DNA of 64,000 nucleotides, from the NCBI GenBank assembly GCA_002162695.1, contig MAAM01000010.1, positions 1 to 64,000 of the forward strand, read 5' to 3'. The first letter of the stretch is position 1. The number at the start of each line of letters is the position of its first letter. Shown one piece after another: positions 51,175-57,904 of the stretch. The position numbers and the translations under genes are program-made. The stretch comes from Cycloclasticus sp. 46_120_T64. GTDB lineage: Bacteria > Pseudomonadota > Gammaproteobacteria > Methylococcales > Cycloclasticaceae. Under the pieces are notes generated by a model. That model was given only the letters and a program-made list of their open reading frames with translations, had not been told where the DNA came from and ran no database searches.

Positions 51175-52191
51175 GTGCTCGATTGGTTTGATCAACACGG
51201 TAGGAAAAACCTCCCTTGGCAGCAAACGCCAACGGCGTATCACGTTTGGTTGTCTGAGATCATGTTGCAGCAAACCCAAGTAGCAACGGTGATTCCTTAT
51301 TTCCAGCGCTTTATTCAGCAGTTCCCAAGCCTACAAGACTTGGCGGCTGCCGAGTTGGATGATGTGCTGCATTACTGGTCTGGGCTGGGTTATTACGCCC
51401 GCGCGCGAAACTTGCACAAAACCGCGAGACAGTTGATTGCTGAGCATAAAGGCGTGTTCCCTAGCACGGTCGCGGGTTTGTCTGAATTGGCTGGGATTGG
51501 CCGCTCTACGGCGGGCGCTATTGCCAGCTTGGCCCTAGGTCAGCCTGCGGCGATCCTCGATGGAAATGTGAAACGGGTATTATGCCGCTGTTTCGCGGTA
51601 TCGGGGTGGCCGGGCAATACGGCCACTCTCAAGAAACTGTGGCAGTTGAGCGAAACCCTCAGCCCCGAGCAGCGATCCGGTGAATATAATCAAGCGATGA
51701 TGGATCTAGGGGCTACGGTGTGTACACGGGCAAAACCCAATTGTACGAGCTGCCCTTTAAGCGAGCACTGCTTGGCTCTCAAGCAAGATCAAGTCGCTGC
51801 GCTACCGACGCCTAAAAAGCGAGCTAGTTTACCGGTTAAACGCTGTTATTGGCTGGTCTCGAAGAAACAGAACGAAGTGCAGTTGCAGCAGCGGCCAGCG
51901 GTGGGTCTATGGGGTGGTCTATGGGCTTTCCCTAGCTTTGATGATTACGATGAACTGCTTGCTTGGTGTGAGCGGCAAGGCATAGATTTAACAACGGCTG
52001 AAACCTTGTTAGAGAAGCGTCATACCTTTTCGCATTACCACTTGGACTATACAGCGATTGTTTATCCGGCAACCGAGGTCACAGGGCGGATAGCCGAGTC
52101 GGCTAGAACCTGCTGGTATCAATCCGCCAGTCGTGTGAAAATAGGCTTACCGAAACCCGTTAGCCAATTGATTGAACAGCTAACGAAGTAA
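51175..52191 (+). CDS. mutY: A/G-specific adenine glycosylase
   Basis: This protein of about 338 aa removes A opposite 8-oxoG. Catalytic Glu28 and Asp129 (ILDGNVKRV), the helix-hairpin-helix GIGRSTAGAIA and the 4Fe-4S ligands C183-x6-C190-x2-C193-x5-C199 are all present, with a C-terminal NUDIX-like 8-oxoG domain. The GTG at 51175 has AGG upstream. In-frame codons before it (GFQALVL...) resemble the E. coli N-terminus but contain no usual start codon. Confidence 0.93.
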   Translation: MLDWFDQHGRKNLPWQQTPTAYHVWLSEIMLQQTQVATVIPYFQRFIQQFPSLQDLAAAELDDVLHYWSGLGYYARARNLHKTARQLIAEHKGVFPSTVAGLSELAGIGRSTAGAIASLALGQPAAILDGNVKRVLCRCFAVSGWPGNTATLKKLWQLSETLSPEQRSGEYNQAMMDLGATVCTRAKPNCTSCPLSEHCLALKQDQVAALPTPKKRASLPVKRCYWLVSKKQNEVQLQQRPAVGLWGGLWAFPSFDDYDELLAWCERQGIDLTTAETLLEKRHTFSHYHLDYTAIVYPATEVTGRIAESARTCWYQSASRVKIGLPKPVSQLIEQLTK

Positions 52192-52214
52192 ACTCCCATT
52201 CAGCAGAGAACCCT

Positions 52215-52475
52215 ATGTATTGCCAAAAATTAAAGCGTGAAGCCGAAGCCTTAGAAAAATCACCGATGCCAGGTGAGGTCGGAGAGCGGATTCTGAAAAA
52301 CATTTCCAAAGAAGCTTGGCAGCTTTGGTTAGCACAACAAACGATGATCATTAACGAAAATCGCCTGACCCCCTTTGAACCCGAAGCACGTGCCTTATTA
52401 AAGGCTGAAATGGAGAAGTTTTTGTTCACCGACGAGGCGCAAACGCCCGAAGGTTACGTCGATCCGGCTAAATAA
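52215..52475 (+). CDS. yggX: YggX-family Fe(II) trafficking protein
   Basis: This 86-aa protein carries CQKLKREAEAL, the usual GE-G-RI and SKEAWQLWLAQQTMIINE blocks, and EGYVDP near the end. It protects Fe-S clusters from oxidative damage and lies next to mutY, an Fe-S enzyme, as in E. coli. The N-terminus is a few residues shorter than usual. Confidence 0.92.
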   Translation: MYCQKLKREAEALEKSPMPGEVGERILKNISKEAWQLWLAQQTMIINENRLTPFEPEARALLKAEMEKFLFTDEAQTPEGYVDPAK

Positions 52476-52496
52476 CGGTTAATTTCTATCGTACGC

Positions 52497-52525
52497 TTGA
52501 CTAAATGGGCTGACCCCTGTTTAAT
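52497..52525 (+). promoter_or_regulatory. tRNA-Phe promoter
   Basis: TTGACT (52497-52502), a 17-bp spacer and TTTAAT (52520-52525) lie about 18 bp before the mature tRNA. The GC-rich bases after the -10 (ACGCG) are typical of stringently controlled stable RNA promoters. Confidence 0.7.
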
Positions 52526-52542
52526 ACGCGACCATATCGTGT

Positions 52543-52618
52543 GCCCGGATAGCTCAGTCGGTAGAGCAGAGGATTGAAAATCCTCGTGTCCATGGTTCGA
52601 ATCCGTGTCCGGGCACCA
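52543..52618 (+). tRNA. tRNA-Phe (GAA)
   Basis: This is a 76-nt cloverleaf with an encoded CCA. The anticodon loop TTGAAAA gives GAA, the T loop is GGTTCGAATCC, and the acceptor GCCCGGA pairs with TCCGGGC. It is the intact copy at the island edge. Its 3' half from position 31 is duplicated at 59261-59306. Confidence 0.97.
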
Positions 52619-52664
52619 TTTACAGTAAAGCCTCAACATCTTTTAGATGTTGGGGCTTTTTTGT
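52573..52664 (+). repeat. attL: 92-bp direct repeat, left copy
   Basis: It matches 59261-59352 at 91 of 92 positions. It begins in the anticodon stem/loop of tRNA-Phe and ends after the terminator. The crossover lies somewhere within it, probably in the anticodon loop, a common site for tyrosine integrases. Confidence 0.9.
52630..52662 (+). terminator. tRNA-Phe terminator (inside the repeat)
   Basis: An 11-bp stem, GCCTCAACATC / GATGTTGGGGC (one T-G pair), is followed by TTTTTT. The right-hand copy at 59318-59350 has one base change (A to G) that keeps a wobble pair. Confidence 0.85.
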
Positions 52665-52666
52665 TG

Positions 52667-52687
52667 GTGTAACACCAGTGTAACTTT
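52667..52687. promoter_or_regulatory. Left integrase arm-type site
   Basis: Two copies of GTGTAAC separated by ACCA sit 3 bp inside attL. The same 21-bp sequence occurs next to attR. Such paired short repeats flanking the core fit arm-type integrase or excisionase sites. Confidence 0.6.
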
Positions 52688-52916
52688 CAAAGTGTTTTAC
52701 CAGAGTATTTTAAATGTGGATATTAGGCTTGAAACTCGGAACGCCTCGTTTTATTGACCGCAGCCCTTGATGCTCTAACCGTTAGCTGTTCGTTTCCTTT
52801 TAGACTGTAGCCCTTGCATCATCTAGCAGGAGCTGTTTCTCTTTTTCTTTAATCCACGCTTCTTTTTGGCTTCATTAGCAATAATTTGGGGATTCTTGGC
52901 TTTTTTGCCAGCTTTT
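52688..52916. other. Island left-end region without an intact gene
   Basis: I see no intact gene. Two out-of-frame minus-strand fragments (52800-52925; one ends QLLLDDARATV before a stop at 52800-52802) look like the tail of a decayed lysine-rich protein. A rough tandem duplication of about 45 bp (AGCCCTTG...AGCTGTT...TTTC) spans about 52770-52855. Confidence 0.35.
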
Positions 52917-53066
52917 TTATTTAAGCGTCATATATATTGAGTAGCAGACCATCACGATAATAAAACCCCATGTAAATTTTGACGTTATACGTTTCCCACA
53001 ATGCGGACATTCACGCGCTCCACTGCTTATTTCTTTATTACATTCAGAACAGTTTATTAGTGACAC
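52917..53066 (-). CDS. 49-aa zinc-ribbon membrane protein
   Basis: This is a short frame with a GTG start at 53066, AAAGGA upstream and stop TAA at 52917-52919. Cys6-x2-Cys9 (CSEC) and Cys20-x2-Cys23 (CPHC) form a zinc ribbon, followed by one hydrophobic helix (about 31-46) and a short tail. It resembles small zinc-ribbon proteins of unknown role. The size would let it escape a length cutoff. It is the last gene of the island's leftward set. Confidence 0.6.
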   Translation of the reverse strand: MSLINCSECNKEISSGARECPHCGKRITSKFTWGFIIVMVCYSIYMTLK

Positions 53067-53120
53067 TCTATAAATCCTTTTATCGGTAAATGTTAATGAT
53101 ATTTCAAAGATGGAGCTTTG

Positions 53121-53612
53121 CTAGTTAGTGCAACCGCTCACGCTGCCCCCGTGTATTACCTCTTTTATGCTGTCTTTTTCAATTAGATAATCAATAGTTA
53201 TCCCCATAGCCGGATATTTTGACGACTGTATACACTGCCCTTTTTTTTGCAATGGGCTGCTTTTATACATTTCCCGTACACGGGTTTTGAATTTAGCATC
53301 GGAATGTGAATACCAACGAGAAATAGCATTATTAATCATCATCTTGTTTGCATCCCTTTCAAAGCCGTTCCCTGCCATACAGCTGGGGCTATCAAAAGTA
53401 AGCACCCCAACAGTTTGTGTTAAGCGTCCAAAAAAATACTTGCTTTCTTTTTCTACGGATTGCCTATACCAGCAATCCTGACCATTATGATTTTGTATGT
53501 AACCTTTTGTAAGGTATTTAGCACTGCCAGAAATTGCAAAAGATGAATGGAGCAGCATCGCAAATGTTAAAAACACCGGTGCCTGCTTACTAATTCTTTT
53601 AACGCTCATCAT
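53121..53612 (-). CDS. Secreted four-cysteine protein, unknown
   Basis: This 163-aa protein starts at the ATG at 53612, preceded by GGAGAG; a longer frame reaches 53675. A signal peptide (KRISKQAPVFLTFAMLLHSSFA) is followed by a mature part with four cysteines (QDCW, PSCM, GQCI, SGCT), which suggests two disulfides in the periplasm or outside. I recognise no family. As cargo of a mobile island it might modify the envelope or act on other cells, which is a guess. Confidence 0.65.
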   Translation of the reverse strand: MMSVKRISKQAPVFLTFAMLLHSSFAISGSAKYLTKGYIQNHNGQDCWYRQSVEKESKYFFGRLTQTVGVLTFDSPSCMAGNGFERDANKMMINNAISRWYSHSDAKFKTRVREMYKSSPLQKKGQCIQSSKYPAMGITIDYLIEKDSIKEVIHGGSVSGCTN

Positions 53613-53776
53613 TAATCTCTCCATAGTATAAAAATGACTTCTTTTTTTAAGTATAGGTGTAGGTATATAAACCAAAAGTTAAGGTTATCTAATGGGAGCT
53701 TCTTTTGCTAACCCTTTCTTCATTTTAAAAATATGTTTATTCCTCATCTAACCCCCGTACCGTTTTGGGCAGCCGT

Positions 53777-54340
53777 TCACTTAGTTGCATTCATCACTTG
53801 CTCATAAATTTTATCTTGAATGCTTACCTCCTTAGCTTCTGCCCTAATCCGCTTAGCCTCTCGCAACAGCCCTACCAAACCCAAACCTTCAGCTGGATGC
53901 TCGCCATTAGGTGTAGTGGCTGCAATCTTACTAGGCGCAAGAACCCCTAAAAGCTCACAGCGCTTTGCCACGCACTTATGAATAACGTCTAAGAACTTTG
54001 GGTTGCCGTGCGGCATTTCTGTTCGCGTTTGTTTTTTTACTTCTACCCCTGATTCCTCTTCGATAGTCACAGTTATTTTCGGTTGCTTTGAAACCACCCA
54101 TTCCTCGTAAGCAAGCCTTTCTAAGTTGTCTAGTTTCGCTATCTCCTCAGCTCTTGCTAAATTAAAATCTATATCTGCTGATTCTATCCACCGTGTACGC
54201 AAAGCTTTAAGGTGCAAGCTAACCGACTGCTGCGTTAAGCCGATAATCTCACCTATTTCTACCTGTGTTTTCTTAGAAAGATACAACCTTCCTATTTCAT
54301 TCCTTTTTGCTGCTATTTCTATTTTCTTACGTCTGCTCAT
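53777..54340 (-). CDS. HTH protein resembling phage small terminase subunits
   Basis: This 187-aa protein has an N-terminal basic segment and a helix-turn-helix (TQVEIGEIIGLTQQSVSLHLKAL, about 26-48), a helical stretch (AEEIAKLDNLERLAYEEW) and a C-terminal part (NPKFLDVIHKCVAKRCELLG) seen in phage DNA-packaging-like proteins. The ATG at 54340 (MSRRKK) follows AAGAGA. No large terminase is nearby, so it may redirect a helper phage's packaging or simply be a regulator. Confidence 0.55.
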   Translation of the reverse strand: MSRRKKIEIAAKRNEIGRLYLSKKTQVEIGEIIGLTQQSVSLHLKALRTRWIESADIDFNLARAEEIAKLDNLERLAYEEWVVSKQPKITVTIEEESGVEVKKQTRTEMPHGNPKFLDVIHKCVAKRCELLGVLAPSKIAATTPNGEHPAEGLGLVGLLREAKRIRAEAKEVSIQDKIYEQVMNATK

Positions 54341-54462
54341 ACAAGTCTCTTGATACAAGTAAATGATTAAAATAATTACCTATACGTGGTAATAGTAGGT
54401 GTGGTGTATATTTGCCACTTGGTGCCTTTGTAAGTCATTGATTCCTTCCTCTTACAAGTAGC

Positions 54463-54542
54463 ATTTATGCCATCTCTGGCTTTAGTTCACATTTTGAGGT
54501 GGCGTTTTTGCTACCTGTGACCCACATCTAGGTGGCATAAAT
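54463..54542. promoter_or_regulatory. Structured intergenic DNA with nested inverted repeats
   Basis: ATTTATGCCA (54463-54472) and TGGCATAAAT (54533-54542) are a perfect 10-bp inverted repeat. Between them AGGTGGC / GCTACCT forms a second hairpin. ATTACC-7 nt-GGTAAT lies at about 54380-54400. The block separates the winged-helix gene from the TerS-like gene. Confidence 0.5.
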
Positions 54543-54554
54543 ACACCGGTAACT

Positions 54555-54935
54555 TTAATTTTCATTTTTCCATAGCTCCCATTTGTTGCTAGGTGGGAGG
54601 CTATTAAATGGAAGCCAATTCAAACGCCATGACCTTGATTTGCTTTGCGTTCGACTATTGAATATTGATTCATCCACTAAGGATATGAAGCCACGCTCTT
54701 CTAGCACCTTAAATGCGCGCATTGCTATTCGTCGGTCACAAGGTATTTTTTTAGCTGCTTCCTCAACCCCATAGTCAACTGGCTTATAATTTCTCCAATG
54801 GATTTGCAGCAATGTAATCAATACCTTTTGTTGAGGCCTTAGGGTCAAGTAATTCTCTGATTCCAATAGAGGCCTTTGTATAGCAACTACCCCACCTCTT
54901 TTATCGAATGGCAGAGACTGTTTTGTTTTAGCCAC
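54555..54935 (-). CDS. Winged-helix island protein, replication-like
   Basis: This 126-aa protein begins MAKTKQSLPFDKRGGVVAIQ. The core RPQQKVLITLLQIHW...VDYGVEEAAKKIPCDRRIAMRAFKVLEERGFISLV is a winged-helix arrangement like that in plasmid or phage replication initiators and replisome organisers. Close relatives are common in integrated elements, with no assigned function as far as I know. The family is uncertain. Confidence 0.6.
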   Translation of the reverse strand: MAKTKQSLPFDKRGGVVAIQRPLLESENYLTLRPQQKVLITLLQIHWRNYKPVDYGVEEAAKKIPCDRRIAMRAFKVLEERGFISLVDESIFNSRTQSKSRSWRLNWLPFNSLPPSNKWELWKNEN

Positions 54936-54942
54936 AAAGCCC

Positions 54943-55233
54943 TTACCCGTTAAGCTGACGCTTGCTTTTTTCTATACGCTTAATTTCTTTTTCAGAAATC
55001 CAATATCTACAACACTTTGTAGGATTCCCCATATAGCCGCGTACCGTTTCATACTTTCTACTTATGGTTATTCGGTGCTTCTGTTCCAACGTGGCCACGG
55101 TACTATGGAGGCAATGATCATGGAGGTGCGTAGCAGCCTCAAAGCGGTTAAAGCTCCTTCCTGACATTAGAGCTTTAAATACACGCTCATTCTTGGTTAT
55201 AGGCTTATTTGTGAACGGCTCTGAATCAGACAT
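54943..55233 (-). CDS. HTH_39-like DNA-binding protein
   Basis: This 96-aa protein starts at ATG 55233, overlapping the upstream gene's stop region (TGAAATG). ERVFKALMSGRSFNRFEAATHLHDHCLHSTVATLEQKHRI is a helix-turn-helix of the phage HTH_39 type. It is translationally coupled to the AlpA-like gene, so the two may regulate or excise together. Confidence 0.65.
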   Translation of the reverse strand: MSDSEPFTNKPITKNERVFKALMSGRSFNRFEAATHLHDHCLHSTVATLEQKHRITISRKYETVRGYMGNPTKCCRYWISEKEIKRIEKSKRQLNG

Positions 55234-55234
55234 T

Positions 55235-55432
55235 TCAACTACCCACACAATTATGAGAGTACTTAGACAAGTAAGCATCAAGCTCCGACTGCTTGTAACG
55301 AACACACCGGCCGATTTTTGAATATGGAATATTCGGATGGCCAATACTTCGCCATTTTGCGAGCGTACGCACCGAAATACTCAAGTATTTCGCTGCTTGT
55401 TCAGGGGTAATAAGGTGCTGTGTATTGCTCAT
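55235..55432 (-). CDS. AlpA/excisionase-family helix-turn-helix protein
   Basis: This 65-aa protein has the HTH_17/MerR-like form TPEQAAKYLSISVRTLAKWR...GRCVRYKQSELDAYL. Such proteins act as transcription activators of integrase or as excisionases in satellites and integrative elements. A palindrome-rich 175-bp region lies directly upstream. Confidence 0.85.
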   Translation of the reverse strand: MSNTQHLITPEQAAKYLSISVRTLAKWRSIGHPNIPYSKIGRCVRYKQSELDAYLSKYSHNCVGS

Positions 55433-55556
55433 AACTAACTCTCTGCTTACCTAGGTAATCTCTAGGATTGAGCGTTAGCTTAGAGCGATGATTTATCAAA
55501 ATACACGGGGAAATTAAAAATCAATTCCCCCAAGCGTAAGTCATTGATTTATAAAT

Positions 55557-55570
55557 ATCAAACGTTTGAT
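55557..55570. promoter_or_regulatory. 14-bp perfect palindrome upstream of the AlpA-like gene
   Basis: ATCAAACGTTTGAT is perfectly symmetric. Nearby are GGGGAA-12 nt-TTCCCC (55507-55530) and GGCAG-gag-CTGCC (about 55577-55589). They lie in the 175-bp gap (55433-55607) before the AlpA-like gene and may be operators or a terminator of the 188-aa gene. Confidence 0.55.
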
Positions 55571-55607
55571 GCTTATGGCAGGAGCTGCCTTTATGGGTAT
55601 GAAAAGC

Positions 55608-56174
55608 TCAGCCACGGGATTGGTCAAGGAATTCTTTTTTCAACCTGTTGTACTCTCTTCGGATGGTTTCGGGCGACACATTATGTTTTTCTGCTACTAA
55701 CTCGCTTGCTTTTTTTAGTGTTTGCCCAGCAACACGTAAAGCCCCCACTTCACTATATCTAGCATATTGTTTAAGCGAATCACGTACCCTCCCTCTAGGT
55801 GGCGGCTCTATAAACAATGGATTAAATTTAACTTTACGTTCAGTGGCGTCATACATTGTTTCCAGCATTAATAACGCAAAGGCCTTTCTTGCCGCCTCTG
55901 GCAACAAGTCATCATGAAGTAAAAATGACGCTATGCGGATTTCATGTTGGTCACCAAAAAATGGCTTTCCTTCCTCATATACCCGATTACTCCACTCCTC
56001 TAATAAAAAATAGGCATATAACGCATACTCACCTGCGTCGATAAGACCATTAGACGCATGATAATCATCATATTTACAGATTAGGTGTTCTGGTTCAAAT
56101 TCAAAACCCGTACATTCCATGTGTTGTAGTAATTTTGAAAGCACCTCTAAGTCCACATCCTTTAGCCTTCTCAT
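55608..56174 (-). CDS. Island protein of unknown function with C-terminal HTH
   Basis: This 188-aa protein starts at the ATG at 56174, preceded by AAGGAG, eight codons inside a longer frame. It is helical and acidic in the first half. The C-terminal segment (KASELVAEKHNVSPETIRREYNRLKKEF) looks like a helix-turn-helix. I recognise no family. Confidence 0.6.
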   Translation of the reverse strand: MRRLKDVDLEVLSKLLQHMECTGFEFEPEHLICKYDDYHASNGLIDAGEYALYAYFLLEEWSNRVYEEGKPFFGDQHEIRIASFLLHDDLLPEAARKAFALLMLETMYDATERKVKFNPLFIEPPPRGRVRDSLKQYARYSEVGALRVAGQTLKKASELVAEKHNVSPETIRREYNRLKKEFLDQSRG

Positions 56175-56267
56175 ACGCCGCTCCTTCGCATCGTTCAAAT
56201 AATAACCAAGCCAGCTGGTGAATGTGTCCAGCTTTTCGGGAGCTACCCTAGACTTGGCTTGATGGGG

Positions 56268-56480
56268 TTATATTGCTTCGCTGTTAGCTTCTTGGATATT
56301 GGCCGACATAGACTCAATTACGGATGAGTAGTCATCGGCTAAGTACGTGCCAATTCCTGCCAAGTTATGTGCGGCTGTTCCTTCTGCGCTTTGGGCTAAT
56401 ATTGAGCTAAGCAACGCGCCTAGGTCGCTAATTGATTTATGGCTAAATTCAATGGCTTCATTTACATCTGCTGTTAACAT
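56268..56480 (-). CDS. 70-aa helical island protein, unknown
   Basis: This small acidic, helix-prone protein has no cysteines or membrane segment. A strong AAGGAAG lies 5 bp before the ATG, and the codon use is ordinary, so it is probably real. It lies between Fic and the 188-aa gene on the same strand. An antitoxin or regulator role is possible but unsupported. Confidence 0.55.
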   Translation of the reverse strand: MLTADVNEAIEFSHKSISDLGALLSSILAQSAEGTAAHNLAGIGTYLADDYSSVIESMSANIQEANSEAI

Positions 56481-56606
56481 ATTTCTTCCTTGCTAATTAT
56501 TGTTTTCCCTAATGGGCTGCTGTTGATTTCGTGGTAATTGCTTCTAATAAATTCCTTTACGGTGCCCGATGCGCACCACTAAGACTATAAGTTCGTTTTA
56601 GCCGCT

Positions 56607-57755
56607 TTAAAGTTGCAAGCTTCCAGCTGTAATTGTTGAGCCATCTTTTCTAAGTAGGCCTATTTTTATCATGCCGTTTAAATCGCGGCTTTTAGTGGCT
56701 GGAGAAAGCTCTGAGTACATCGCGTTGTACCATCGTTCGCTATTCAAGTCATGCTTGGTGATTGAGCCTTTGGCGTAGTCCATGATGTTTTCATATAGCT
56801 CATGCTGCCTTGAGTTTATCTGTCCCTTCCTTAGTAAGTCGCCTAAGATAGCTAGCCCCATCATTCTGCTAGCTATGCTACTGGCGTTGTTATGAATTCT
56901 TTCAATGGTCTCAGCCATTCCTTTTAAAGCTAATTCAATAAATTCCGTATTACAGGTCTCAGGTTGTTTCTTCTCCTGTTTTCGGCAGTGGTTGAAGGCG
57001 AAATAATAATCATCAATATGGTCTAGATAATATCGGTCAAGCCCTTTTACCCAGCCTTGGTAGCCACCGTGATATAGAATGGCTTTTTCTAATAGTCGAC
57101 CTACACGCCCATTACCATCATAAAAAGGGTGAATGCGTTCGAAGTAGTAGTGAATAAGCCCTGCTCTGATGAGTGGAGAGGAGTTTTGCTGCTCATCAGA
57201 TATGGCCCACTTTTCAAGCCCAGTCATGAGAGTGCAAATATCAGCATGTGCTGTTGGTGGTTTATACCGGCCTCCGTGAGCATCGTCGCCTACATGAGTG
57301 ATAATACCTTTAGGGTGGTCTCGATACTCTCCAGAGCGGTAATCACTGTCAGTCAGTCCGTCGGACACAATACAATGTAGAGACTTAACCATGTTGCTGG
57401 TAATTGGTAGAGTTGGCTCTTCGCTATTTTTGGTAACATATTCATCAAGGAAGCTATAGGCGCTAGCTAAATTTTTGATTCTTCTTTCTCTGTTGTTTGC
57501 TGCTTCCTTTGGGTCTTGTAAGACTGCTTCAGCTTCAATATCAGAAACATCACCTCCCTCTATTGTATCGGTACTGGCAATCCCTGTAACCATAGCCTGT
57601 TGCTCAAGTTGTCCTGCAATTTGAGAGTAGGCAGGCATGCTCATAAGCATTCGGTTGCCATAGTCTACACGCTCAACTAGATGTCGAATTGTCTCACCCA
57701 AACCCACTTGAAAGGTAAAAGGGCCGTGGCTGTGAAGGTTGTATTTTGCTGGCAT
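56607..57755 (-). CDS. Fic-family AMP-transferase, class II (self-inhibited)
   Basis: This 382-aa protein contains the full Fic motif HPFYDGNGRVGR (209-220), which catalyses transfer of AMP or related groups. An N-terminal inhibitory motif, Thr62-x3-Glu66-Gly67 (TDTIEG), marks the class II form that is held off without a separate antitoxin. The C-terminal part is a winged-helix-like region (EL...ENIMDYAKGSITKHDLNSE). It is island cargo. Targets are unknown; anti-phage or self-regulatory roles are inference. Confidence 0.88.
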   Translation of the reverse strand: MPAKYNLHSHGPFTFQVGLGETIRHLVERVDYGNRMLMSMPAYSQIAGQLEQQAMVTGIASTDTIEGGDVSDIEAEAVLQDPKEAANNRERRIKNLASAYSFLDEYVTKNSEEPTLPITSNMVKSLHCIVSDGLTDSDYRSGEYRDHPKGIITHVGDDAHGGRYKPPTAHADICTLMTGLEKWAISDEQQNSSPLIRAGLIHYYFERIHPFYDGNGRVGRLLEKAILYHGGYQGWVKGLDRYYLDHIDDYYFAFNHCRKQEKKQPETCNTEFIELALKGMAETIERIHNNASSIASRMMGLAILGDLLRKGQINSRQHELYENIMDYAKGSITKHDLNSERWYNAMYSELSPATKSRDLNGMIKIGLLRKDGSTITAGSLQL

Positions 57756-57904
57756 AATGAAAGCGTTAGTGAAATATTAATGAAAATTAATTTCTATTTA
57801 TAGCAATAAGTTAGGTGTTATTACTAGAGTAGTATGAAAATATTATGCAATATCAATGTAATGCTTATGTAAAAGTGTGATTTTGTAGTTAGGCGCATTT
57901 TTAT

